Assembly (NCBI GenBank): GCA_023460975.1
Contig: JAEWOG010000016.1
Coordinates: forward strand, 62,001-126,000
Direction: 5' to 3'
DNA from: Actinomycetes bacterium
GTDB lineage: Bacteria; Actinomycetota; Actinomycetes; Propionibacteriales; Nocardioidaceae
DNA length: 64,000 nucleotides
Below are positions 34,898 through 42,982 of the stretch, piece after piece. The position numbers were made by a program, and so were the translations under genes. Within the stretch, counting starts at the first letter, position 1, and the number at the start of each line of letters is the position of its first letter. The notes beneath the pieces were generated by a model. That model made no database searches, was not told where the DNA came from, and saw only the letters and a list, made by a program, of their open reading frames with translations.

Positions 34898-35134
34898 GGC
34901 GCTGGTCGAGCCTGCGCCGCTGGTCGAGCCTGCAACGCCGGTCGAGCCCGAACGCTGGTCGAGCCTGTCGAGACCCGATGATTGGTTTCGACAAGCTCAA
35001 CCAGCGAGTGGTCGAGCCTGATTCGCTGGTCGAGCCTGTCGAGACCCGATGACTGGTTTCGACAAGCTCAACCAGCGGCGGGTGGGCGTGGTTTCGGCAA
35101 GCTCAACCAGCGACAGGCTCAGCCAGCGAGGCCG
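34898..35134. repeat. Palindromic repeat cluster (core TCGACAAGCTCAACCAGCG), cluster A
   Basis: A 23-base arm starting CGCTGGTCGAGCC and its inverse ending GCTCAACCAGCG form hairpins at 34953-35006 and 35024-35077. These two 54-base units are almost identical, 71 bp apart. Additional half-units flank them. The last copy overlaps the end of the BKACE gene and contains its stop codon. No gene lies in this 232-base gap. Confidence 0.85.
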
Positions 35135-35940
35135 AGCAACTCGCGACACTGCGCGGGGGTCATGGGCGTGCGCTGCGCGAGACGGCCGGCCTCCACGGCG
35201 CGCTCGACGAGTTGGCGGTTGCTCTCCACCGGGACGCCGCGGCTGATCGTCAGCACGTCCTCCATGCCCACGCGCAGGTGGCCGCCCATCGACAGGGAGG
35301 CCAGCATCACCGGCAGGGTCGAGCGGCCGATGCCGGTCGCGCCCCAGCTCGTGACCTGCTGGGGCAACGCGGCCAGCCCGGCCACGAGGGCCGGCGCGTT
35401 GCCGGGCATGCCGCCGGGCACGCCCATGACGAAGTCGACGTGGACCTTGCCGCCGACCGGGAGACCGTACGTGTCCAGCAGGCGCCCCAGCGCGTGGGCC
35501 TGACCGAGGTCGAACAGCTCGAACTCGGGCGCGACGCCGCGCTCCTGGGCCAGCTGGTAGAGGTCGGTGACGAACGGCCACGGATTGGAGAAGACGTCGT
35601 CTCCGAAGTTGGTCGTACCCATCGTGAGGCTGCACGAGTCGGGCTCGGCGTCGAGGACCTTGATGCGCTCGGTGAGCGGGTCGTGGACCGAGCCACCCGT
35701 GGAGAGCTGGACCACGAGCGAGGACGACTCGCGTACGGCGGCGACCCACTCCTTGAGCAGCACGCCGTCGAGGGTCGGCGCGTGCTCGCCGTCGCGGACG
35801 TGGATGTGGATCATGGCCGCGCCTGCGGCCTCGCACTCGGCGGCCGTACGCGCGATCTCCTCGGGGGTGGTGGGGAGAGCGGGTGCATCGGCCTTGGCAG
35901 TCTCGGCCCCGGTGGGGGCGACGGTGATCAACAGGGACAT
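35119..35940 (-). CDS. BKACE (DUF849) beta-keto acid cleavage enzyme
   Basis: This 273-residue TIM-barrel protein cleaves a beta-keto acid using acetyl-CoA, as in 3-keto-5-aminohexanoate cleavage. The Zn-binding HIHVRD lies near residue 46, Glu/Asp residues are in FELFDLGQ, and the pattern GKVHVDFVMGVPGGMPG is typical. Substrate specificity across the family is broad and unassigned here. The ATG at 35940 has AAGGA eight bases upstream; one at 35949 is also possible. The final codons and the stop are written in a dispersed palindromic repeat, so its native C-terminus may have been replaced. Confidence 0.87.
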   Translation of the reverse strand: MSLLITVAPTGAETAKADAPALPTTPEEIARTAAECEAAGAAMIHIHVRDGEHAPTLDGVLLKEWVAAVRESSSLVVQLSTGGSVHDPLTERIKVLDAEPDSCSLTMGTTNFGDDVFSNPWPFVTDLYQLAQERGVAPEFELFDLGQAHALGRLLDTYGLPVGGKVHVDFVMGVPGGMPGNAPALVAGLAALPQQVTSWGATGIGRSTLPVMLASLSMGGHLRVGMEDVLTISRGVPVESNRQLVERAVEAGRLAQRTPMTPAQCRELLGLAG

Positions 35941-35958
35941 GGTGGGCATCCTTGCACC

Positions 35959-36399
35959 ATGCGTGCTGTTGTCCAGAGGGTCCTCGAGGCATCGGTGTCT
36001 GTGTCCGGCGAGGAGGTGGGCCGGATCGGAGAGCCGGGGCTTCTGGTCTACCTCGGAGTCACCCACACAGACGGCGCCGCGGACGTCGCATGGATCGCCC
36101 GCAAGGTCTGGGACCTGCGACTTCTGCGTGAGGAGCGCTCGGCCAGCGACGTCGGTGCGCCGATCCTCGTGGTCAGCCAGTTCACGCTGTACGGGGACGC
36201 CCGCAAGGGGCGCCGCCCCACGTGGCAGGCCGCGGCGCCCGGCCCGGTGAGCGAGCCCCTGTACGAGGCCGTGTGCGCCGAGTTGGAGCGGCTGGGCGCG
36301 GTCGTGGCCCGCGGAGTGTTCGGGGCCGACATGCAGGTGGCTTCCGTCAACGACGGCCCGATCACGATGATCCTGGAGTCACCCACGCCTGGTGGCTGA
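35959..36399 (+). CDS. dtd: D-aminoacyl-tRNA deacylase
   Basis: Dtd removes D-amino acids wrongly attached to tRNA. This 146-residue protein starts MRAVVQRVLEASVSV and has the two active-site motifs SQFTLYGD (about residue 77) and NDGPITM near the C-terminus, for cross-subunit catalysis in the dimer. No Shine-Dalgarno sequence precedes the ATG and only 18 bases separate it from the divergent BKACE start, so the transcript is probably leaderless. Repeats begin within 60 bases after its stop. Confidence 0.93.
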   Translation: MRAVVQRVLEASVSVSGEEVGRIGEPGLLVYLGVTHTDGAADVAWIARKVWDLRLLREERSASDVGAPILVVSQFTLYGDARKGRRPTWQAAAPGPVSEPLYEAVCAELERLGAVVARGVFGADMQVASVNDGPITMILESPTPGG

Positions 36400-36457
36400 G
36401 GATCGACCGCAGGACCGGGGTGCCGCGGGGCTGCCGCCCGTCGAGCGGGAGGTCGCC

Positions 36458-36650
36458 CGTCGAACCTGTCGAGACGTAAGGGGTCGCCCGACGGACGTGG
36501 TTTCGACAAGCTCAACCAACGGGGGCATCCGCTCGTCGAGCCTGTCGAGACGTGGGTTTCGACAAGCTCAACCAGCGGAGGGTGTGGTTTCGACAAGCTC
36601 AACCAGCGCGGCCGGGTTTCGACAGGCTCAACCAGCGGTGCAACCAGCGA
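36458..36650. repeat. Palindromic repeat cluster B
   Basis: At least four copies of TTTCGACAAGCTCAACCAGC (some with AGGCTC) and two inverse copies (CGTCGAGCCTGTCGAGAC) fill most of the gap between dtd and the GH16 lipoprotein, which converge. The last copy is 15-20 bases from the GH16 stop. Confidence 0.85.
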
Positions 36651-36658
36651 TGCGGCGG

Positions 36659-37828
36659 TCAGCGGTCCGCGAAGGTGCCTTGCTCGGTCTCGGCATCCCA
36701 GACGCGCACCCAGTCGACCTCCATGGTCTGCGGGAGGGTCGAGTCGCGCTGGTGCTTGAGCTCGTAGTCCGAGGACAGCAGGCTGAGGACGATGAACTCG
36801 GGGATCTGCGAGATGCCCTTCTTCGTCCGGAACGAGACCTTCCCGTCGATGCGGAAGACGTACTCCTTCGGGGTCCACTCCACGGAGAACACGTGGAACT
36901 TCTCGGACCAGTCGCTGCCGTACTTCTCGTGGTCGGCCACGAAGCCGCCGGACTTCTTGATGTTCGCGCCGTCGTACCAGTAGGACCACTGGGTCAGGCC
37001 GCCCGTCTTGGTGCCGTCGCCGAAGTACTCGATGATGTCGATCTCGCCGCCGCCCGTCTCCGGTCCACCGGCGCCGCCGACGGGGGACTGCAACCAGAAG
37101 GCGGCGTGCTGGCCGCGGCCGGGCTGGAACTTGATGCGGGCCGCGGCGAAGCCGTACCGGAAGAAGTACGAGTTCTGGGTCCCGATGTGGCCGTTGAGGC
37201 GGTAGGCGTGCTTGGCGCCGTCGACCTTGCAGGTGTTGCGGTCGGGGTCGTCGAGCACGGAGAGGCTGAGGACGCCGTTGGCCGCGCTGGCGGCGGCGTC
37301 GTCGGCGCGGGAGCAGGTCCGTACGCCCACGTACCCCTGCGCGCGGGTGACCCACAGGTCCGGGTCGAGGGAGTCGAACTCGTCGCTCAGGTTCGGGGCG
37401 TCGAGATCGGCCGTGTCGATGGCCTTGCTGCCGGTCATCTCCTCGCGGTCGGCCACGACGCGCAGCTTGCCCGAGGCCGGTGAGAGCAGGGTGGCTCGTC
37501 CCTTGCGGTCCAGGTCGGCGGAGTCCACGACCTCCCAGCCGTCCTGGCCCTGCGACTCCAGCTCCACGAGCGCCCCGGTGTCGGCGCCCTTGACCGACAC
37601 ATCGACCACCCAGTCGGCGTTGTCGGCAGCCTCAGCGACGCCCCCGGCAGCAGCGAGCTGGGGCAGCAGGCGTACGTCAACCGCCGGGTCGACGGTGTAC
37701 GACTGCGGCGCAGGCGTGGGCTCGGCCGAGGGCTGGACGGCCGGCTCCGAATCACCGCTGCAACCAGCGAGCAAGGTCCCGAGAAGGACAACGGTGGCGG
37801 CGAGTGGCCGCAGGGAGGTGGAGCGCAT
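36659..37828 (-). CDS. GH16 family lipoprotein
   Basis: This 389-residue surface lipoprotein has a signal peptide ending in the lipobox LLAGC (Cys at about 23). A Ser/Pro/Ala-rich linker follows, then a beta-type region at about 45-130 and a GH16 catalytic domain from about 140. The active site EIDIIEYFGDG places nucleophile Glu262, Asp264 and acid/base Glu267. FHVFSVEWTPKEYVFRIDG and DWVRVWD match the paralogue at 3211-4413 closely, but here the protein is lipid-anchored, not released. Two GH16 proteins with different anchoring suggest work on the cell's own or a neighbour's glucan. Confidence 0.9.
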   Translation of the reverse strand: MRSTSLRPLAATVVLLGTLLAGCSGDSEPAVQPSAEPTPAPQSYTVDPAVDVRLLPQLAAAGGVAEAADNADWVVDVSVKGADTGALVELESQGQDGWEVVDSADLDRKGRATLLSPASGKLRVVADREEMTGSKAIDTADLDAPNLSDEFDSLDPDLWVTRAQGYVGVRTCSRADDAAASAANGVLSLSVLDDPDRNTCKVDGAKHAYRLNGHIGTQNSYFFRYGFAAARIKFQPGRGQHAAFWLQSPVGGAGGPETGGGEIDIIEYFGDGTKTGGLTQWSYWYDGANIKKSGGFVADHEKYGSDWSEKFHVFSVEWTPKEYVFRIDGKVSFRTKKGISQIPEFIVLSLLSSDYELKHQRDSTLPQTMEVDWVRVWDAETEQGTFADR

Positions 37829-37951
37829 GGAACACGAGTCTGGCCGACGCCTCCCAATATTCAGAACTCAGGGTCGGGTCCACGAATCGGACGCGGTGGC
37901 GCCCGACGCTACGATGTGGGCTGCCATTCCTAGAGAGGCATTCGCTCTGTC

Positions 37952-38866
37952 ATGACCCACACACACTCCGACTACCGGCTGAGTCAGCTGGACCAGCTCG
38001 AGGCTGAGTCGATCCACATCTTCCGCGAGGTTGCGGCGGAGTTCGAGAAGCCGGTGCTCATGTTCTCCGGCGGCAAGGACTCCATCGTCATGCTCCGCCT
38101 GGCGGAGAAGGCGTTCTTCCCTGCGAAGATCCCGTTCCCGATCCTCCAGATCGACAACGGTCTCGACTTCCCCGAGGTCATGGAGACCCGCGACAACTGG
38201 GTCAACCGTCTCGGCGTCAAGCTGGTCGTGGCCTCGATCGACGACGCGATCGCCCGCGGCATCGTGGTCGACGACGGCAAGACCAGCCGCAACCGCCTGC
38301 AGACCCCGACGCTGCTCAACGCGATCGAGGAGAACGGCTTCACCGCCGCCTTCGGTGGCGGTCGCCGCGACGAGGAGAAGGCGCGCGCCAAGGAGCGCGT
38401 GTACTCCCACCGCGACGAGTTCGGCCAGTGGGACCCGAAGAACCAGCGCCCCGAGCTGTGGAGCCTCTACAACGGCCGTCTGCACTCCGGTGAGCACATG
38501 CGGATCTTCCCGATCTCGAACTGGACCGAGCTCGACATCTGGGACTACATCCGTCGCGAGGGGATCGAGATCCCCAACATCTACTTCTCCCATCGGCGTC
38601 GCGTGTTCGAGCGTGACGGCATGCTGATGAGCGAGACCCCCCTCAACCCGCTGCGCGCCGGCGAGACCGTCGAGGAGCGTACGGTCCGCTTCCGCACCTG
38701 CGGCGACATGACGCTCACGGGCTGCGTCGAGTCCACTGCGGCGACCCTCGACGACATCATCGAGGAGATCTCCGTGGCCCGCCTGACCGAGCGTGGCGCC
38801 ACGCGTGGTGACGACCGGTTCTCCGAGGCAGCCATGGAGGACCGCAAGAAGGAGGGCTACTTCTGA
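37952..38866 (+). CDS. cysD: Sulfate adenylyltransferase subunit 2 CysD
   Basis: This is the catalytic ATP-PPase subunit that makes APS from ATP and sulfate. It has 304 residues, with the pyrophosphatase P-loop SGGKDS at 39-44 in VLMFSGGKDSIVMLRL, FGGGRRDEEKARAKER, and the C-terminal CGDMTLTGCVES. It works with the GTPase CysN, whose ATG overlaps its stop as TGATG. cysC lies 5 kb upstream. A -10-like TACGAT lies about 42 bases before the ATG. Confidence 0.95.
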   Translation: MTHTHSDYRLSQLDQLEAESIHIFREVAAEFEKPVLMFSGGKDSIVMLRLAEKAFFPAKIPFPILQIDNGLDFPEVMETRDNWVNRLGVKLVVASIDDAIARGIVVDDGKTSRNRLQTPTLLNAIEENGFTAAFGGGRRDEEKARAKERVYSHRDEFGQWDPKNQRPELWSLYNGRLHSGEHMRIFPISNWTELDIWDYIRREGIEIPNIYFSHRRRVFERDGMLMSETPLNPLRAGETVEERTVRFRTCGDMTLTGCVESTAATLDDIIEEISVARLTERGATRGDDRFSEAAMEDRKKEGYF

Positions 38867-40167
38867 TGAGCACCGTTTCGCCGGTCGAGCTTGTCGAGAC
38901 CACCCCGAGCCAGCAGATGGACCTGCTGCGTTTCGCCACCGCGGGTTCGGTGGACGACGGCAAGTCGACCCTCATCGGTCGCCTGCTCTACGACAGCAAG
39001 TCGATCTTCGCCGACCAGCTCGAGGCCGTGGAGGCCACGTCCGAGGCGCGCGGCGACGACTACGTCGACCTGTCGCTGCTGACCGACGGTCTGCGCTCCG
39101 AGCGCGAGCAGGGCATCACGATCGACGTGGCCTACCGCTACTTCGCGACGCCGAACCGCAAGTTCATCATCGCGGACACCCCCGGCCACATCCAGTACAC
39201 CCGCAACATGGTCACCGGCGCCTCGACCGCCGATCTGGGCCTGGTGCTGGTGGACGCCCGCAACGGCCTCACCGAGCAGTCGCGTCGTCACGCGGTGCTG
39301 CTGAGCCTGCTCCGGGTCCCGCACCTGGTGCTCGCGATCAACAAGATGGACCTGGTCGACTGGGACCAGGAGGTGTACGAGCGCATCCACGCCGAGTTCA
39401 CCCAGTTCGCGACCAAGCTCAACATCCCGGACCTCGAGGTCATCCCGATCTCGGCGCTCCAGGGCGACAACGTGGTCAACCGCAGCGAGAACACGCCGTG
39501 GTACCACGGCCCCACGCTGATGCACCACCTCGAGCACGTGCACGTGGCCTCCGACCGCGACCTGGTCGACGTCCGCTTCCCGGTGCAGTACGTGGTTCGC
39601 CCCAAGAACGACGAGTACCACGACTACCGCGGCTACGCCGGTCAGGTGGCCGGTGGCGTGCTCAAGCCGGGCGACGAGGTCGTCGTCCTGCCCTCGGGCA
39701 TGACGAGCACGATCGAGGCGATCGACCTGTTCGACTCGCCCGTCGAGCAGGCCTTCCCGCCCATGAGCGTGACGGTACGTCTCGCCGACGACGTGGACGT
39801 GAGCCGCGGCGACATGATCGCCCGCGTCAACAACGCGCCGACGCCGTCGCAGGACATCGACGCGATGGTGTGCTGGATGACCAACGAGCCGCTGCGCCCG
39901 CGCCAGAAGCTCGCGATCAAGCACACGACCCGTTCGGCTCGCGCGCTGGTCAAGGACATCCAGTACCGCCTGGACATCAACACCTTGCACCGCGACCAGG
40001 ACACCAAGGAGCTCGGCCTCAACGAGATCGGCCGTGTCCAGTTGCGCACCACGGTGCCGCTGCTGTGCGACCCGTACTCGAAGAACCGCACGACGGGCTC
40101 CTTCATCCTGATCGACGAGGCGACCGGCGTCACCGTCGGCGCCGGAATGATCAACAGCGGCAGCTGA
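38866..40167 (+). CDS. cysN: Sulfate adenylyltransferase subunit 1 CysN (GTPase)
   Basis: This translation-factor-like GTPase drives APS synthesis by CysD. The 433 residues contain the P-loop GSVDDGKST at 27-35, DTPGHIQYTRNMVTGAS (G3), and NKMDLVDW (G4). No APS kinase domain is fused; CysC is separate. The residues SPVELVETT near the N-terminus are encoded by a copy of the dispersed palindromic repeat (38879-38901), an apparent insertion into the non-conserved leader of the protein, upstream of the P-loop. Confidence 0.95.
   Translation: MSTVSPVELVETTPSQQMDLLRFATAGSVDDGKSTLIGRLLYDSKSIFADQLEAVEATSEARGDDYVDLSLLTDGLRSEREQGITIDVAYRYFATPNRKFIIADTPGHIQYTRNMVTGASTADLGLVLVDARNGLTEQSRRHAVLLSLLRVPHLVLAINKMDLVDWDQEVYERIHAEFTQFATKLNIPDLEVIPISALQGDNVVNRSENTPWYHGPTLMHHLEHVHVASDRDLVDVRFPVQYVVRPKNDEYHDYRGYAGQVAGGVLKPGDEVVVLPSGMTSTIEAIDLFDSPVEQAFPPMSVTVRLADDVDVSRGDMIARVNNAPTPSQDIDAMVCWMTNEPLRPRQKLAIKHTTRSARALVKDIQYRLDINTLHRDQDTKELGLNEIGRVQLRTTVPLLCDPYSKNRTTGSFILIDEATGVTVGAGMINSGS
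38879..38901. repeat. Palindromic repeat half-unit inside the cysN coding region
   Basis: The stretch beginning CGCCGGTCGAGCTTG and ending TCGAGACC matches one arm of the repeat family seen at 34.9, 36.5, 40.2 and 41.3 kb. It is read in frame as PVELVET. Confidence 0.8.
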
Positions 40168-40172
40168 TCGCA

Positions 40173-40242
40173 CCGCTGGTTGAGCTTGTCGAAACCCCCA
40201 CCAGGGTCTCGACAAGCTCGACCAGCCAAGGCTCGACCAGCG
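40173..40242. repeat. Palindromic repeat cluster C
   Basis: One arm CCGCTGGTTGAGCTTGTCGA is followed by GAAACC, a short spacer and the inverse arm (TCTCGACAAGCTCGACCAGC), then an extra half-copy GGCTCGACCAGCG. It starts 6 bases after the cysN stop and could act as its terminator hairpin, although no T-run follows. Confidence 0.8.
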
Positions 40243-40383
40243 ACGGCGCCGTGTGCCCCAACTCATACCCTCGGGTGGCGCGTTGGGCTCGTGCGCCCTC
40301 GGCCGCCGACGTATTGTGAAACTTTAATCGCGCTTTGGTTCCTGCTCGGGAGGATGCGCACTCTCGACTCAGGAAGAAGCACA

Positions 40384-41295
40384 GTGACTGCACCCTCGTC
40401 CCCCCGCCCGTCTCGTGACTCGCGCCGCCTGGCCGGCCAGCTCGACCGACGTTCGGTGCTTCGCACCGCCGCGTGGAGCGTTCCGGCCGTGACGATGGTC
40501 AGTGCGGCGCCTGCGTTCGCCAACACGCAGCTGCCGCCGGTGTGCGCCACGGTCGTGGCGTCGTTCGCGGACTGGTCGGTGACCCAGGGTGCGATCGCGA
40601 ACACCGGCAACACCGGGTGGCTCAAGCGGGGGACGTACGGCGGGAAGTTCATCTCCCAGGCCGAGTCCCAGTGGTTCAACGGCACGGGCACCCAGCACGC
40701 CGGCCGCACCAATCAGCCTGACGGCTCGTTCATCTCCTTCGCCAACAACGCGAGCGCCAGCGCTCCGGCCGTGGTCACGGTCTCGTACAACTTCGAGATG
40801 ACGGGTTCGGGCGAGGTGGACGTCGCCGGCAGCCTCAAGTTCGGGTACGGCAACTCGGGCACCAACCCGCAGTGGACCGAGCGGCAGCTCGTCGATGTGG
40901 AGCTGGTCGACGGGGCGATCCGCTACCCGCTGGCGCAGCTCGCCCACCAGCGCAAGGGCACGGCGGCCAACGCGAACGCCAACGTCTTCCTGCCCAGCAC
41001 GGCGACCACGGAGAACTCGACGGCCGCGAACGCGACCACGTACGCCGCCATGTTGAACAGCGACACGGACCTGCGCGCCATGGGATACACGCTCCACCTC
41101 GCGGGCCCGGGACACAGCACCGCTGCGACGTACGGCCCCACCACGCGGGTCAGCCTCGTCGGCCCCGCCGCCACGTCGCGCACGATCACGATCAACTACA
41201 AGCTGACGCTGCCCCGTCGCCACACTGCGAGCGGTGTCTCCACCGTCAACGACGACGTCATCCTCAACCCCCCGACGGTCAAGGTCTACTGCTGA
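40384..41295 (+). CDS. Tat-signal exported protein, unknown function
   Basis: This 303-residue protein has a twin-arginine signal: DRRSVLRTAAWSVPAV at about 21-36 with an Ala-rich end AAPAFA at 41-46. The mature part is rich in Thr, Asn, Ala and Ser, with alternating beta-like stretches, and has no known catalytic motif. The GTG at 40384 is preferred because AGGAAGAAG lies just upstream; an earlier ATG has no spacing to its GGGAGG. The signal is nearly the same as in the protein at 61733, but the mature sequences do not obviously match. It is likely a surface or matrix protein. Confidence 0.75.
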   Translation: MTAPSSPRPSRDSRRLAGQLDRRSVLRTAAWSVPAVTMVSAAPAFANTQLPPVCATVVASFADWSVTQGAIANTGNTGWLKRGTYGGKFISQAESQWFNGTGTQHAGRTNQPDGSFISFANNASASAPAVVTVSYNFEMTGSGEVDVAGSLKFGYGNSGTNPQWTERQLVDVELVDGAIRYPLAQLAHQRKGTAANANANVFLPSTATTENSTAANATTYAAMLNSDTDLRAMGYTLHLAGPGHSTAATYGPTTRVSLVGPAATSRTITINYKLTLPRRHTASGVSTVNDDVILNPPTVKVYC

Positions 41296-41310
41296 CCCAG
41301 GTCCGCCGCA

Positions 41311-41346
41311 GGTCGAGCCGCACGCCGGTCGAGCCTGTCGAGGTCC
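41311..41346. repeat. Palindromic repeat half-units D
   Basis: Two half-copies of the arm (GTCGAGCCGC and CGCCGGTCGAGCCTGTCGAG) lie 15 bases after the stop of the Tat-exported protein. No inverse arm follows here. Confidence 0.7.
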
Positions 41347-41427
41347 AGCACGTCAGGCGCCGCTTGGCCACACATGGATAGTTGAGATCCCGGGAGCATC
41401 CGCGCACATGATGGGACACTTGTCCTC

Positions 41428-42432
41428 ATGCGAGTCTTGGTCACCGGGTCAGCCGGGTTCATCGGCTACCACATGTCCAAACACCTCCTCAACGACGGCC
41501 ATTCGGTCTTCGGCATCGATGCTGTTACCGACTATTACGACGTCTCCCTGAAGGAAGCGCGCTTGGCGGATCTCAGCGCCAGCGATTCGTACTCCCACCG
41601 CAGGACGCGCCTCGAGGACGCAGTAGGCATTCGGCACGCCTTTGAATCAGCAAGGCCGGACGTAGTCATCCACCTAGCCGCGCAGGCGGGCGTTCGGTAC
41701 GCCTTGCAGGAGCCGCGTACGTACGTGGACAGCAACATTGTCGGAACCTTCAACATTCTTGAAGGCGCACGGGAGTTCGTGCCCCAGCACCTGCTGATTG
41801 CGTCCACCTCGTCCGTGTACGGCTCCAACGATGTGTTTCCGTACAGCGAGACGCAGCGCACCGACCACCCCATGAGCTTCTACGCGGCTACGAAGAAAGC
41901 CGGCGAGGACATGGCGCACTCGTACGCGCATCTGCACCAGATCCCTACGACACTGTTCCGGTTCTTCACGGTCTACGGGTCGTGGGGTCGTCCGGACATG
42001 GCCATCTTCAAGTTCACCGAGGCCGCTCTCTCGGGCACAGCCATTCAACTTCACGAGGCCGGCGCGATGCGCAGGGACTTCACCCACGTGACCGATCTAG
42101 TTCGAGCCGTGTCCGAGCTCATTGCTCGCCCTCCAGTAGTGGGAGAGCCGGCCATGAGCAGGGACAGCCTGAGCCCCGTGGCGCCGTACCGTACGGTCAA
42201 CATCGGCGGCGGGAACCCAATCAGCGTTCTGAGGTTCATCGAGGCGATCGAGAAGGCCACTGGTCGCGCAATCGAGCGGGTGAACGTGCCCGCGGTCCCA
42301 GGCGAGGTCCCTGTGACCGACGCGGACCCTTCTCTCCTTCGCGCGCTCACAGGTTTCGCACCGTCGATCGACATCGACGCGGGCGTTCGTGAGTTCGTCG
42401 AGTGGTATGAGCAGCACCGAACGGAAGGGTGA
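41428..42432 (+). CDS. UDP-glucuronate 4-epimerase-like NAD-dependent epimerase
   Basis: This 334-residue extended SDR protein resembles LpsL/CapI epimerases, which turn UDP-GlcA into UDP-GalA. Motifs are TGSAGFIGYHM (7-17), the family stretch DAVTDYYDVSLKEARL near 31-46, the Ser in STSSVYG, Y152xxxK156 in SFYAATK, and a DFTHVTDLV segment. It is the first gene of the polysaccharide locus on the plus strand and is followed by the acyltransferase gene, which overlaps it if the earlier ATG is used. Base composition begins to differ from surrounding DNA here. Confidence 0.88.
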   Translation: MRVLVTGSAGFIGYHMSKHLLNDGHSVFGIDAVTDYYDVSLKEARLADLSASDSYSHRRTRLEDAVGIRHAFESARPDVVIHLAAQAGVRYALQEPRTYVDSNIVGTFNILEGAREFVPQHLLIASTSSVYGSNDVFPYSETQRTDHPMSFYAATKKAGEDMAHSYAHLHQIPTTLFRFFTVYGSWGRPDMAIFKFTEAALSGTAIQLHEAGAMRRDFTHVTDLVRAVSELIARPPVVGEPAMSRDSLSPVAPYRTVNIGGGNPISVLRFIEAIEKATGRAIERVNVPAVPGEVPVTDADPSLLRALTGFAPSIDIDAGVREFVEWYEQHRTEG

Positions 42433-42442
42433 GGACCTCACC

Positions 42443-42982
42443 GTGTGGCAAGCCTTCAAGACGCGCCTGGACATTCGTCGAGATCCCGTGGCTTGGTCGC
42501 GCCGGGCTGGCGTCACGGTCGGTCGCGACTGCCGATTCCTCAGCATTGACTCAGGCACTTTCGGGTCCGAGCCCTACCTCGTCACGATCGGCTCGCACGT
42601 CACGATCACGCACGGTGTGCGTTTCGTGACACACGACGGGGGGGTCTGGGTGCTTCGCGACAAGCATCCGGACATCGACGTCTTCGGAAGGATTGCAGTG
42701 GGCGACAATGTGTTCATCGGCCTGAACTCATTGATCCTCCCTGGGGTCAGCATCGGCGACAATGTCGTCGTCGGGGCGGGCTCCGTGGTGAACAAGGACA
42801 TTCCCAGCGGCTCCGTGGCTGCTGGCGTGCCAGCCCGCGTGCTCGGGACCATCGACGCGTATGAGGCTAGGTCACTCGAGCGAGCGACCATGACCAAGTC
42901 GCTCACGGCCGCCGAGAAGCGGGCATACCTGCTCACCCCTGAGCGCTTTGGGCGGGACCAACATCCCTCGTCGTCTTCCTAG
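42443..42982 (+). CDS. Left-handed beta-helix acyltransferase (CatB/WbbJ-like)
   Basis: This hexapeptide-repeat acetyltransferase has 179 residues. The repeats run from FLSIDSGTFG to about residue 138, with catalytic-type His in THDGGVWV and repeats IAVGDNVFIGLNSLILPG and VSIGDNVVVGAGSVVNKD. The end PSGSVAAGVPARVLG is the family's usual cap. It probably O-acetylates a sugar of the repeat unit. The GTG at 42443 has GGGTGAGG upstream; an ATG at 42407 would add 12 residues and overlap the epimerase. Its TAG stop overlaps the converging gene's stop in CTAG. Confidence 0.85.
   Translation: MWQAFKTRLDIRRDPVAWSRRAGVTVGRDCRFLSIDSGTFGSEPYLVTIGSHVTITHGVRFVTHDGGVWVLRDKHPDIDVFGRIAVGDNVFIGLNSLILPGVSIGDNVVVGAGSVVNKDIPSGSVAAGVPARVLGTIDAYEARSLERATMTKSLTAAEKRAYLLTPERFGRDQHPSSSS

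Noticed and set aside
40173..40242. Rho-independent terminator after cysN
   Set aside because: A stem is present but belongs to the dispersed palindromic family and lacks a T-run; it is listed as a repeat.
42979..42982. Shared CTAG of two converging stop codons as a sign of special regulation
   Set aside because: A four-base convergent overlap is common in compact actinobacterial loci and needs no special explanation.
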